From Streptomyces niphimycinicus (lineage in GTDB: Bacteria > Actinomycetota > Actinomycetes > Streptomycetales > Streptomycetaceae): a stretch of DNA of 64,000 nt. The stretch is from assembly GCF_018883605.1 (NCBI RefSeq), contig NZ_JAHLEM010000015.1:1-64000 (forward strand), given 5' to 3'. Below the pieces are notes generated by a model that made no database searches, was not told where the DNA came from, and was given only the letters and a program-made list of their open reading frames with translations. Positions 1-8,950 of the stretch are shown here, piece after piece (within the stretch, counting starts at the first letter, position 1; every line of letters starts with the position of its first letter). Both the position numbers and the translations under genes were made by a program.

Positions 1-1
1 A

Positions 2-418
2 CCCGACCGCCCCCGCCCGCCCCTCACGACCGAGGACGAGGACTACTACCGCGAGGACCAGGAGCGCTACCGCACCCTCCTGGAAACCTTCCGCCACTCG
101 GAGCTCCCCCCACTGGAAACGTCCCTCTGGCTCCTGAAGTCCCCCACCCTCATCCGCGCCACCTTCGAGGAACCCAAGGACGCGGCGGCCTGGCTGGGCC
201 GCGAACTGACCGAACACGCCCCCGGCTTCCTCACCCACCAGGAAGCCGACACCGCCCGCCTGGCCCGCCTGGTCACCACGGCCACCACCCGCCTGACCCA
301 CGGCACGGACGTCTCCTTCGGCTTCTACCTGGGCCGCACCTCATTCCTCTCCCTGGCCCTGGTGACGTGCTCCCCCAACCACTGGACCCCGGCCCTCCCC
401 TGCCCCCTCACCCGGTGA
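2..418 (+). CDS. C-terminal part of an unrecognised actinobacterial protein (5' end outside window)
   Basis: A frame open from the first bases runs to a TGA at 416-418 with very high G/C in third codon positions, as expected of Streptomyces coding DNA. About 138 residues are visible. They start with an acidic, tyrosine-containing stretch (EDEDYYRED) and continue as a helical region with Trp-Leu pairs, ending in a hydrophobic Cys/Pro-rich tail (LALVTCSPNHW). I see no catalytic motif, no membrane helix and no family I can name. It is followed by only about 170 bases before the next gene on the same strand. The antisense frame at 67-306 has no such support. Confidence is in its being coding, not in any function. 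Confidence 0.6.
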   Translation, partial: PDRPRPPLTTEDEDYYREDQERYRTLLETFRHSELPPLETSLWLLKSPTLIRATFEEPKDAAAWLGRELTEHAPGFLTHQEADTARLARLVTTATTRLTHGTDVSFGFYLGRTSFLSLALVTCSPNHWTPALPCPLTR

Positions 419-589
419 CCGAGTCGTCCGACGCGGTCAGGGGGGCAGGCGAAGTGCGTCCGATTGGTATCGGAGCCTCTGTTTGAGGTGTGTTGTGTGT
501 ACTGGGCTGGTAGATACGGTGTTTGGGGGCCTCTCGCTTGCGGATCGTCCCCATGTGTGCGTTCTCGCTCCTGTGGAGGTACCGCCCGT

Positions 590-3500
590 ATGACACCCCG
601 GCCTGTGACCGGTACCGCACGCCCCCGCATCAGCGACACCGGTCTGGATCGGTTGAAGGCCGTCCTCGGCGGCTGGCGTAGTTCGCTGCTCGACATGGGC
701 GGACGAAACAGACTGCTCAACTTCCGCCACACGAGGACCGCCACGCTGGAAATCGGGTCGCCCGATGCCGCTGTCCTGCTCCAGGGTTTGGCGCGGGGCT
801 GGGACTTCGCTCCCATCGAGGAAGGCGAGGACGACGGCGACGACAGGAGCGGGGCGACAGCTCAAAAGACGCTGTCTTTAGGGGGAAGCCGCAGAACCAT
901 ACGAAGCGACGGACTCATCACCCAGAAGACTCGGCAGACGGCGCTGGACGGGGCTCTCCGCCTTCTTCGCAACAAGTCCGCCCAGATGTTTAACGACTAC
1001 GGCCTGTGGGTGCTGTGGCTGGGCGTGGGCATGCTCGATTGGCGCGAAGCGAGCGCTCAGGAGACCAGCTCGGCCCCGCTGCTGCTGGTTCCGGTGGAGC
1101 TGCGCCACGATGGGCGGACCGGCCAGGCGCGACTGTATCCGGCGGAAGGCCAGGAGCCGGTCCACAATCCGGCCCTGGAAGTGAAGTGCGACCGGCTGGG
1201 CATCGACTGGTCACCGGTGACGAGCAAGGACGTCGCCGAACTCGGCCCGGTACTCACCGCGGCGCGACACATCGCTGCCGGACAGGACGGCTGGTCGGTC
1301 GACGAGCGGGTGGTACTCGGCCTCTTCTCTTCGTACAAGGAGGCCATGTACCAGGACCTCCAGCAGAACGAGGACCGTATCCTGGCCCATCCTCTGGTAC
1401 GTGCGGTCGGGCTCGGCCCCGATTCGGAACTTCCGCCTGACGCGCTCGAGTTCGAGCCGCCTGAGCTCGACCGAATCGACGAGATCCAGCTCCCGGAGCG
1501 GACCCCTCTCGTCCTCAACGCCGACGCGTCCCAGCGCCAGTGCGTCGCGGCGGCGCTCGACGGGCGTTCCTTCGTGATGAACGGCCCGCCCGGAACGGGC
1601 AAGAGCCAGACCATCACCAACATGATCGCGGCGCTGATGCACGACGGCCGTACGGTGCTCTTCGTCAGTGAGAAGGCCGCCGCCCTCGACGTCGTACGCA
1701 ACCGGCTGCGGGAAGTCGGGCTCGGCGACTTCGCCCTCTCCCTGCACAGTGGTGACACCGCCAAGAAGGCCGTGGCGGTGGAACTCGCCCGTGTGCTCAC
1801 CACCGAGGCGCGGGTCACTGGCGCCGCCGAGCACGAACTGGAGCGGGCGCGCCGCCTGCGCGAGGAGCTGTCCCGCTACGCGGCGGCGATGAACCAGGTG
1901 CGTGAGCCGCTGGGGCGTACTTTGCACGACATCCTGGGGCGTGTGGTCCTCCTCGAACAGGACGACACTCCTCGGCTTCCTCTGAGCGCCGCCCATCGAG
2001 AGGCCATCGGCGCTTTGAGCGCCGGGGCTCTGCAGGACGCCACCGCGGCCGCGCAGGCCGTCAGCCGCGCCTGGCGGCCTGCGGTCGAAGCGGAGGCGTT
2101 CGTCTGGCGCGGGCTCGTGGGTTCCTCGGCGATGACGGCGGCGTCGGAAGCTGCCGAGGCGCTGACCGCGCTGCGTATGGCCGGTGAACGCAGGCCCTTC
2201 GCGGCAGCGATCGACGAGCCTCGTATCGCGCACGACTTCGTACGGACGGTGGAATTACTCCGTGCTGGGCTGCCGGACCGCGATCCAGCACTGCCCACCG
2301 CACTTCCCGAAGAGGTCTCGGGCACGCTCGCCCAGCTCGCGGACCGCCTCGGCGCCCGCGAGCCGGTCACGCCCGAGGATGCGTTCACCCTGTTTGCGCT
2401 GACGGATCTGGCCTCTGCCGCCGAGCGACCACCGCGTGCGTGGTTCGGCACGGAAACGCGACGCGAGGCCCACGCGGCCGCAGAGGAGCTGCGCCGGGCC
2501 CTCGCCGTACTCGCCGAGGCGCGCGGCGGGGCCGACGACGTCTTCGAGGAGGAGATCCTCACGACGGCAGAGCTTCCGGAACTCGTACGGCGTTTCGCGG
2601 GGCAGCATCGCGGCATCACGGGCCGCTTCTCCGCGCAGTACAAGGCCGACCGGGCGATCGTCGCGGCGCTCACCCGGGACGGTGTCTGGCACAAGAGGCT
2701 CATCGGGCGCCTCGACCATGCTCTGGCCTGGCAGCGGGCGGCCACCGAGGTGGCTCGCCTCGCCGACCGGCACGGCGGGCTCCTCGGCCGCTACACACCG
2801 CGTACCGAAGCGGACCTTCCCGCCCTCGACCGGGCACTGGCCACCGCGGATCGAATCGCGGGTCTCTCCGGAGGTATAGAGCACCAGGACAAGATCGCCT
2901 CGTACCTCGCCGACGGCGGCGCCACCCCTGACCCGCTGCCGGGACTACTGGCCGGGAGCGCACGGGACTCCCTGACCAAATGGTGCGACGCTGTGACGCA
3001 CCGCATTGCTCGCTGGTCGGACGCGGTAACGACACTGCTCGGTCTCTTCGATGACGCCCGGCGCGCGCACCTTTCCCCCGCGCTGCTGGGCAACTTCGAG
3101 CATGCCCAGCAGGTCCTGGACGACCTCCTGGAGGACGCACAGGGCCCGGAGGAGTGGCAGGCGTACCGCGACGGACTGGACGTGTTGGCCCGCCACCACG
3201 TCGATGAACTGGTGGCCCGCGCGGTGGAGCGCGGTATCCCCGCGGAACGGCTGTCCGACGTCGTAGAACATGCCCTGCTCAAGGCGTGGGTGGACCGGCT
3301 CCTCGACACCGACGAGAGGCTCCGCACGACGCGCTCCGCTGACCTGGACGCGCGAGTCGCCGACTTCCAAGAGGCCGACCGCCGCCTCGTCGAGGCGGCC
3401 GGCGGCGCGGTGATCGAGGCATGCAATCGGCGCAGGCCCCGCAATTTCGGCAGCGGAGCGGGCAAGGTGATCATCCGGCAGGCGGAGCTGCGACGTCGCC

Positions 3501-5530
3501 ATATGCCCGTCCGTGAACTGCTCGGCCGCACGAGGGAAGTGGTCCGGACGATCAAGCCGTGCTTCATGATGAGCCCTCTGACCGTTAGCCAGTTCCTGCC
3601 ATCGGACTACCATTTCGATGTCGTCATCTTCGATGAGGCGTCCCAGGTGCGTCCCGCCGACGCGATCAACTGTATTTACCGGGGCGATTCCCTCGTTGTC
3701 GCCGGCGATGAGAAGCAGCTCCCCCCGACGTCGTTCTTCGACGCGGCCGTCGAAGACGACGGTGATGAGTACGACGAGGACGTGCCCGACTCCTTCGAAT
3801 CCCTGCTCGACGCCTGCAAGGCCGGAGCGCTGAACGTCCTTCCCCTGCGCTGGCACTATCGAAGCCGCCACGAGGACCTGATCACCTTCAGCAATCGGGA
3901 GTTCTACCAGAACTCGATGGTGACCTTCCCTGGCGCCCTGGACGCGGGAAACGACGTCGGCCTCGACTTCTTCCCTGTCGGCGGTACATACGACCGAGGC
4001 GGACGACGGGACAACAGGATCGAGGCGGAGGCCGTGGCAAGGCGTGTCATCCACCACTTCGACACCCGCTCGGGCCGCAGCCTCGGCGTCGTCGCTCTCT
4101 CTCAGGCCCAGGCATCGGCGATCGAGTTGGCGGTCCAGCAAGCCCTCCTGGCGCGCCCCGACCTCGACCACTGCTTCACCAAGGACCGTCTGCACGGCTT
4201 CTTCGTCAAGAACCTCGAATCGGTGCAGGGCGACGAACGCGACGTCATGATCATGTCGATCGGATACGGTCCTGACGAACACGGCAAGCTCGCCCTCAAC
4301 TTCGGTCCCATCAACAAGGACGGCGGCTGGCGCCGGCTCAACGTGGCTGTCACCCGCGCTCGCCACCGTATGGAGGTCGTCGCGTCCTTCCACGGCGGCA
4401 GCCTCGGCGACAGCCAGAACAAGAGTGTCCAGCACCTCAAGCGCTACCTCCAGTACGCCGAGAACGGCCCCGACGTCCTCGCCCAGGACGTGGTGCAAGC
4501 CGCCGACGCTGAGCCCGAGAGTCCTTTCGAGGAGTCGGTGCTGAGAGTGCTGCGCGGCTGGGGGTACGAGGTCCAGCCGCAGGTCGGCGTCGCCGGATTC
4601 CGTATCGACCTGGGCCTGCGCCACCCCGACGCGCCCGGTACATACGCCCTGGGTATCGAGTGCGACGGGGCGATGTACCACTCCTCCAAGGTGGCTCGTG
4701 ACCGTGACCGGCTGCGCGAAGAGGTCCTCCGAGGACTGGGCTGGAAACTCCACCGCATCTGGGGCACGGACTGGTACCGGGGGAGGGCCGCCGCCGAGGA
4801 GCGGCTACGGAAGGCCGTCGAGCGGGCCGTGGCGATGGACCCGCTGACCGCCTCGGCCGACGAACCGCCGCCTCCCGCGCAGACCCAATCCACTGTCCCG
4901 GCTCAGCAGAAGCCGAGTCCGGACCCCGGCCCCACCGCCGTGGACCACGAGCGGGTTCCTGTCGACACGGAGCCCGACCGCCCCTGGTGCGCCCCGTACG
5001 CGGCGCACCAGGTGTACGTGACGCCGTCGGCCGAACTCCACACCCCAGAGGCCCGGCCCGCGTTACGCCGGATCCTGACCCAGGTCATCGAGGCAGAAGG
5101 CCCCATCCACGAAGAACTGCTGGTGCAGCGCGCTCGCGAGGCGTGGGGCGTGGCCAGGGCGGGCTCCAGGATCCGCGAGAACATCAGGCAGGTGGTGCGT
5201 GGTCTGGGCCGGACGGGCAACGTCAGCGTGGACGGCGACTTCCTCGACACGGCGGATCGGCAGGACCTCAAGGCCCGCCACCCGGCGCACGGCACCGCTC
5301 CACGCCAGGCCGTCCACATTGCCCCGGCCGAACGACGGCTCGCCCTGCGGGAGCTGGCGACCGAATGTCCCGGCATGTCGCGCGAGGAGCTGCTGCGTCA
5401 GGCCTGCGATTTCTTCGGCTGGCGACGTCTGGGCCAGGACATCCGTGCCGCACTGGAAGCGGACGTCGCCGAGCTGTACGAAAAAGGGGTGTTCGTGGGA
5501 ACGGAGGGCCGGATCACGGTGTCGCGGTGA
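590..5530 (+). CDS. DUF4011 / superfamily 1 helicase / MTES_1575-type nuclease / DUF3320 protein
   Basis: A predicted 1646-residue DNA helicase-nuclease of phage-defence islands. From the ATG: a DUF4011-type N-terminus (SSLLDMGGRNRLLNF), Walker A GPPGTGKS at 332-339, motif II DEAS at about 1015-1018 followed by VRPADAI, a C-terminal SF1 core (SVQGDERD, NVAVTRAR), then a Vsr-like PD-(D/E)XK domain at about 1310-1400 (GFRIDLGL, GIECDGAMYH, RIWGTDWY), and a DUF3320-like domain near 1465-1545. The ATG at 590 is preferred over earlier in-frame starts because GGAGG sits at 575-579, 10 bases upstream, and the upstream 42 codons (CCVYWAGRYG) do not look like protein. It is a single-gene unit beside the beta/DUF2075 scar. 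DUF4011 helicases with this nuclease are known as stand-alone or accessory defence genes; its target is unknown. Confidence 0.88.
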   Translation: MTPRPVTGTARPRISDTGLDRLKAVLGGWRSSLLDMGGRNRLLNFRHTRTATLEIGSPDAAVLLQGLARGWDFAPIEEGEDDGDDRSGATAQKTLSLGGSRRTIRSDGLITQKTRQTALDGALRLLRNKSAQMFNDYGLWVLWLGVGMLDWREASAQETSSAPLLLVPVELRHDGRTGQARLYPAEGQEPVHNPALEVKCDRLGIDWSPVTSKDVAELGPVLTAARHIAAGQDGWSVDERVVLGLFSSYKEAMYQDLQQNEDRILAHPLVRAVGLGPDSELPPDALEFEPPELDRIDEIQLPERTPLVLNADASQRQCVAAALDGRSFVMNGPPGTGKSQTITNMIAALMHDGRTVLFVSEKAAALDVVRNRLREVGLGDFALSLHSGDTAKKAVAVELARVLTTEARVTGAAEHELERARRLREELSRYAAAMNQVREPLGRTLHDILGRVVLLEQDDTPRLPLSAAHREAIGALSAGALQDATAAAQAVSRAWRPAVEAEAFVWRGLVGSSAMTAASEAAEALTALRMAGERRPFAAAIDEPRIAHDFVRTVELLRAGLPDRDPALPTALPEEVSGTLAQLADRLGAREPVTPEDAFTLFALTDLASAAERPPRAWFGTETRREAHAAAEELRRALAVLAEARGGADDVFEEEILTTAELPELVRRFAGQHRGITGRFSAQYKADRAIVAALTRDGVWHKRLIGRLDHALAWQRAATEVARLADRHGGLLGRYTPRTEADLPALDRALATADRIAGLSGGIEHQDKIASYLADGGATPDPLPGLLAGSARDSLTKWCDAVTHRIARWSDAVTTLLGLFDDARRAHLSPALLGNFEHAQQVLDDLLEDAQGPEEWQAYRDGLDVLARHHVDELVARAVERGIPAERLSDVVEHALLKAWVDRLLDTDERLRTTRSADLDARVADFQEADRRLVEAAGGAVIEACNRRRPRNFGSGAGKVIIRQAELRRRHMPVRELLGRTREVVRTIKPCFMMSPLTVSQFLPSDYHFDVVIFDEASQVRPADAINCIYRGDSLVVAGDEKQLPPTSFFDAAVEDDGDEYDEDVPDSFESLLDACKAGALNVLPLRWHYRSRHEDLITFSNREFYQNSMVTFPGALDAGNDVGLDFFPVGGTYDRGGRRDNRIEAEAVARRVIHHFDTRSGRSLGVVALSQAQASAIELAVQQALLARPDLDHCFTKDRLHGFFVKNLESVQGDERDVMIMSIGYGPDEHGKLALNFGPINKDGGWRRLNVAVTRARHRMEVVASFHGGSLGDSQNKSVQHLKRYLQYAENGPDVLAQDVVQAADAEPESPFEESVLRVLRGWGYEVQPQVGVAGFRIDLGLRHPDAPGTYALGIECDGAMYHSSKVARDRDRLREEVLRGLGWKLHRIWGTDWYRGRAAAEERLRKAVERAVAMDPLTASADEPPPPAQTQSTVPAQQKPSPDPGPTAVDHERVPVDTEPDRPWCAPYAAHQVYVTPSAELHTPEARPALRRILTQVIEAEGPIHEELLVQRAREAWGVARAGSRIRENIRQVVRGLGRTGNVSVDGDFLDTADRQDLKARHPAHGTAPRQAVHIAPAERRLALRELATECPGMSREELLRQACDFFGWRRLGQDIRAALEADVAELYEKGVFVGTEGRITVSR

Positions 5531-5578
5531 CCCCAGTACCGCAGCCCAGCGGGCCCCACGAGCAGGCTCAGGACACCG

Positions 5579-6496
5579 TCAGCCCACCGGTTCCGGGGCT
5601 CTGGCCTCGGCTTGGACGAGTTCGCGTAGCTTGGCACGCGTCTCGGCGTCCGTGGAGTAGACCACAGTGCCCTTCATGCCTCGGGTCAGCAGGACTTTGT
5701 ACGTGTTGCGGATCAGGCGGTCCACGTCCTCGTCCGGTGTGGACTTCTTGAACACCGGGTCCCTCGAGGCAGAGCGATCAGCCACCCAGCGGTCATCGCG
5801 CCACACCAAGTCCGGCCCCATGATGACGCCGCTCCAGTCGTACTCGAAGCCCTGCGCCGTATAGACACAGCCGACCTGTCCGAAGCCGGCCGAGTCTGTC
5901 GCCCACAGGGCGGCCGGAGGCGCACCGGCCACCGCCCGATCCCCGTAGACGTTCCAAGGCCGGGCCCAGTCACCGATGACGACATCCAAAGGGAGCGACT
6001 GACCCGGTGCGATCTTGGTCCACTTCCAGCAGTACCCGGCGGGCATGCGGGCGCCGTACCTTTGGGCGCGTCGATCTTCGAGGAACACCTCCATCTCCTC
6101 AGGACTGTCAGCCACCATGAGCTCCATCTTGGAGTCGGGCTCCCAGGTGACCGGGCCTCCGTCCTCCAGACCGAGCAGCCGTACCACCCACTCCAGATAG
6201 GCGTCGCTCCCACCGCAGCGGAACTGGCCGTCGAGGGACACCGTGGTGACGGGCAGCCCCTTGGCAGCCGCAGCCTCTTCGATCTCGTGTAGAGAGCCCA
6301 TCTCGCCGGGGTGTACGACCTGGTGCTCGTCCAGGAGGAAAACCGGCACACGGGCCGCGTCGATGAGTTCCTCCACCTGGCGTTTGCCGGTGCGATCAGC
6401 GGCCCGGGTGTAGCGGTTGGCTGAAGTCTGGCGCATCCGGTGTGCCTCGTCGCAGATCAGCACGTCGAGACCATTGCGTTCGGCGGGTGAGTTCAT
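5579..6496 (-). pseudogene. DUF2075 ATPase, 5'-truncated (lacks nuclease domain and Walker A)
   Basis: The translation from about 6496 leftwards (NSPAERNGLDVLICDEAHR) aligns through to its end with the second half of the full-length DUF2075 protein at 33455-35383: shared blocks are LDVLICDEAHR, DAARVPVFLLD, QFRCGGS, WARPWNV/WRRPWNV, GFGQ(V/I)GC(V/I)YTAQGFEY and TYKVLLTRGM. About 340 residues of the 642-residue family protein are missing, including the PD-(D/E)XK-like domain and the P-loop, so it cannot hydrolyse ATP in the usual way. Upstream of 6496 the frame remains open but carries low-complexity Ser/Arg sequence antisense to the beta-family fragment. The break coincides with the 5' break of that opposite-strand gene. 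An expressed remnant starting at ATG 6490-6492 is possible but unlikely to be functional. Confidence 0.75.
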
Positions 6497-7517
6497 GGCC
6501 CTTGAGCACGCGAGGCCTGAGGTCCGAGCTTCCATCCGCCCAGTGATGGAGATCGTCCCCGACTCGGACCTCAGGGACATCTTGGAGACCTTCAGCGACC
6601 GCGCCATGGACGCTGTGCCGAATGGCACGGTGCTCACCGTCGACTGTGGTGCCCTACCAGAGGTCCAGGTTCTCCAAGGTGACGTCGGCGGTCCGATGGC
6701 CCGAGTGAGCGAGTCGCTTGGCCTCAGGGGCGTGACCATGTGCCCGGTCGTCCGGTGCACCGACACCGACGACGTGATGGCCGAGGCGGCGAGCGCGGTG
6801 GCCGGACATCAGAGCGGGGCGTGTCTTCGTGTCGCGGTGGCCGCGGACTCAGGCGAACCCTTCCCGGACAAAGAGCGAATTCGCGGGCTGCTCCGCGACC
6901 TCAAAGTCGAGCCCGAGGAGACCGACCTTCTGGTAGATGCTGGCCCCGTACGGTCCATCGCTGGTCGGGACGGCGCCGTGGAGCGCGTTCTGGAAGCGTT
7001 GGGGTTGCTTTCCCCGTGGCGATGGCGAGAGAGGTGTGTCGCTGCGGGCGCGTTCCCTGCCAATCTCACCGGCTTCCCCCGCGGCCAGGCGACACCTGTG
7101 CCACGGCTGGACGCGCAGCTGTGGCAGCAGGTGATCAATCGGTGGGATGGCGAGCCGCCGGATTTTGGGGACTTCGGGGTCACGCACCCGCACATGCCGA
7201 AGAGATCCAAGGGAACGCCAGACCCCAACATGCGCTACACGACCAGAGGTGACTGGCAGGTCTTCGTCTATCCGAGGATCCGCTCCGGCAATGATGACTT
7301 CTTCACTCTGAGCCAAGACCTCGTCGCTTCCCCTTACTGGCCGTCCACTGGTGCACAGACCTCGTGGGGGGACGCCCGGATCCTCGACTGCGCTCATCGA
7401 CGACGGCCGAAAGCCGGAGGTGGTGCAGAGTGGCGAGCATGGGCAACCTCACACCACCTTGCGGTGGTTTCAGCCAACTTGGAGGCCATGGGCGCCCATG
7501 ACCGCTCCGCTATGTGA
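6476..7517 (+). pseudogene. beta-family protein, 5'-truncated
   Basis: From about 6476 the frame reads LRSAGEFMALEHARP, which resembles the region just after the first strand of beta-family (PF14350-type) proteins, where the family normally starts with a Met-Tyr-x-Pro-(I/V)-Leu strand that is absent here. The rest matches the family layout: IRPVMEIVP, a central alpha/beta barrel-like part, and the C-terminal block WRAWATSHHLAVVSANLE corresponding to WNRVGNIQHMTFVVN in the full-length copy at 54897-55949. The in-frame sequence 5' of 6470 is antisense to a DUF2075 gene and lacks a ribosome binding site. Its stop overlaps the stop of the convergent EVE-SRA gene by 8 bases. Beta proteins are recurrent in defence islands but their biochemical role is not established. 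Confidence 0.7.
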
Positions 7518-8841
7518 GGATGTCGGCCTCTCGGCCCGGCCAAGCGAGTTCGATCCCCACTCGGTGACATATCCCGAGCCAACGGGCGTCACTGGGTTCG
7601 TGCTCCACCCAGAGGACTGCCCGAACGTTCGAGGTTCGAGTTCGGAGCAGATCGTGGTAATCGAGAAGCTGACCCACGCCGAGGCGCATCTGTCGCGCCT
7701 CATTGGTTCTCGTCAGAGACTTGACCTCGCATACGGCGAGGTCATCGGCACCCTTGCGCCAGGCGAGGTCGAAGTCCGGATCAGCCGCGCCGGGCGAGAG
7801 GACCGTCATTCCCCGCTCCCTGGCAGCCGCCGCCAGATCGTTCTGCAGTCTCCGATGTGCCCTGAGGTTCCGCGTGGCGAGGTCTGCGTTCACTGGACCG
7901 GGGGTGGCGGCGGCCGGCTCGACAGTATCGTCCGCGACTCGGTACTCACAGCCCACGGGCACGGTCGCCGGCTGCGAAGCGATGCCCACGGGTACGAGAT
8001 GGAATTGGATGACCCGCCGCGTCGAGCCGCCGCCGGGCTCCGAGACATCTGCGTAGTCGTACGGAGCCGAGGGATCCACAGCGAACTCTCCGACGTAGCG
8101 GACATCATCGCCGTCTCGGTCGAAGAGACGCAGCGCCAGTCCCTCGCGTGCATGGTCACGGATCGCCGCGTCGTACCTGCCTGAGGGGGCTTGGTCACCG
8201 GTCCAGCCTTCACCGATGTAGCGGAATGTCCCATCCTCCGCCCATCCGTTACGACAACCTTGCCCGTGATCGGTGTGTGGACTGGTGAAGAGCAGAACGT
8301 TCCCGGACTCCGGGCATGTGCTGATGTCTCCGGCCCGGCTGCCTCCGTAGAGGTCGTGGAGGTCCCCGCGCCGGATCGTGTCACCGGGCCGCATCCCCCA
8401 CTCGCGCGATCCAGCGGTACGGCGCTGGTCGAACGCTTCGCTGAACGCTTCCCACTGGTCATCGCTCAGACGGTGGGGATTTCCGGCGAAGAGCGTCCGA
8501 AATGGCGAGGTACCCACAAACCGTGGGTCCTCGGTGAATTCACTCCGAGGGACCGGCTCGTCGAGCCATTCATCCATGACGAGTGGGGCGTACCAGCGTT
8601 GCCCTGGGTCCTCCTGCCAGTACTCGTCCGGAGAGGATGCCTGCTGTGTCGGGGGCCCGGTGAATCGACCGCGGCCGATGAGACCTCCCTTGGGCCCCGT
8701 AATCCACATGGCGAACCGGCCGCCATCTGCTAATTCCCTTCTGTAGCGCACCACGCTCCAGGCCTCCAGCTCACGGCCGTCCCGGCGGAATGAGTCCAGA
8801 TCGAACACCTTTCGGTTGCAGGTGAGGAGCCAGGCGTTCAT
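7510..8841 (-). CDS. EVE / ScoMcrA-type SRA / PD-(D/E)XK type IV restriction endonuclease
   Basis: A 443-residue predicted modification-dependent nuclease. Residues about 1-130 look like an EVE (PUA-like) reader of modified bases: MNAWLLTCNRKVFDL, RFAMWITGPKGGLIGRG, YAPLVMDEWLDEPV. Residues about 150-290 match the SRA-like module of ScoMcrA-type enzymes: GDTIRRGDLHDLYGGSR, GNVLLFTSPHTDHG, GTFRYIGEGWTGDQ. The last third carries a PD-(D/E)XK core: PDFDLAWRKG followed by LAVCEVKSLT and a conserved QLLDYHDLLR helix. ATG at 8841 is preceded by AGAAGGTG at a suitable distance. Known EVE and SRA proteins bind methyl-, hydroxymethyl- or related cytosine derivatives, so I infer cleavage of modified phage DNA. 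Neighbours are brxHI upstream on the same strand and the beta fragment downstream. Confidence 0.75.
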   Translation of the reverse strand: MNAWLLTCNRKVFDLDSFRRDGRELEAWSVVRYRRELADGGRFAMWITGPKGGLIGRGRFTGPPTQQASSPDEYWQEDPGQRWYAPLVMDEWLDEPVPRSEFTEDPRFVGTSPFRTLFAGNPHRLSDDQWEAFSEAFDQRRTAGSREWGMRPGDTIRRGDLHDLYGGSRAGDISTCPESGNVLLFTSPHTDHGQGCRNGWAEDGTFRYIGEGWTGDQAPSGRYDAAIRDHAREGLALRLFDRDGDDVRYVGEFAVDPSAPYDYADVSEPGGGSTRRVIQFHLVPVGIASQPATVPVGCEYRVADDTVEPAAATPGPVNADLATRNLRAHRRLQNDLAAAARERGMTVLSPGAADPDFDLAWRKGADDLAVCEVKSLTRTNEARQMRLGVGQLLDYHDLLRTRTSNVRAVLWVEHEPSDARWLGICHRVGIELAWPGREADILT

Positions 8842-8950
8842 ACGTCACCTTCTGAGTCGGCCGACCTGTTGAGCAGGACTTGGAGGCTACGGCACGCCTC
8901 TGACACACCGCCCCCAGCCATCAGCCGGCTCCACAGCGATCGGCGTCCCG
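8842..8950. other. brxHI to EVE-SRA spacer
   Basis: 109 bases separate the end of brxHI from the start of the EVE-SRA nuclease. It carries the purine-rich Shine-Dalgarno of the nuclease (AGAAGG on the minus strand, close to 8846-8851). I see no perfect terminator hairpin. Read-through from the brxD-brxHI unit into the nuclease is therefore possible. Confidence 0.35.

Noticed and set aside
2945-4753. 602-codon minus-strand frame
   Set aside because: Antisense shadow of the DUF4011 helicase; sequence is Val/Glu/Asp-rich without a fold.
6417-6475. 5' part of the beta frame as a real N-terminus
   Set aside because: It is the complement of conserved DUF2075 codons (CDEAHRMRQT), so it cannot be the native beta start.
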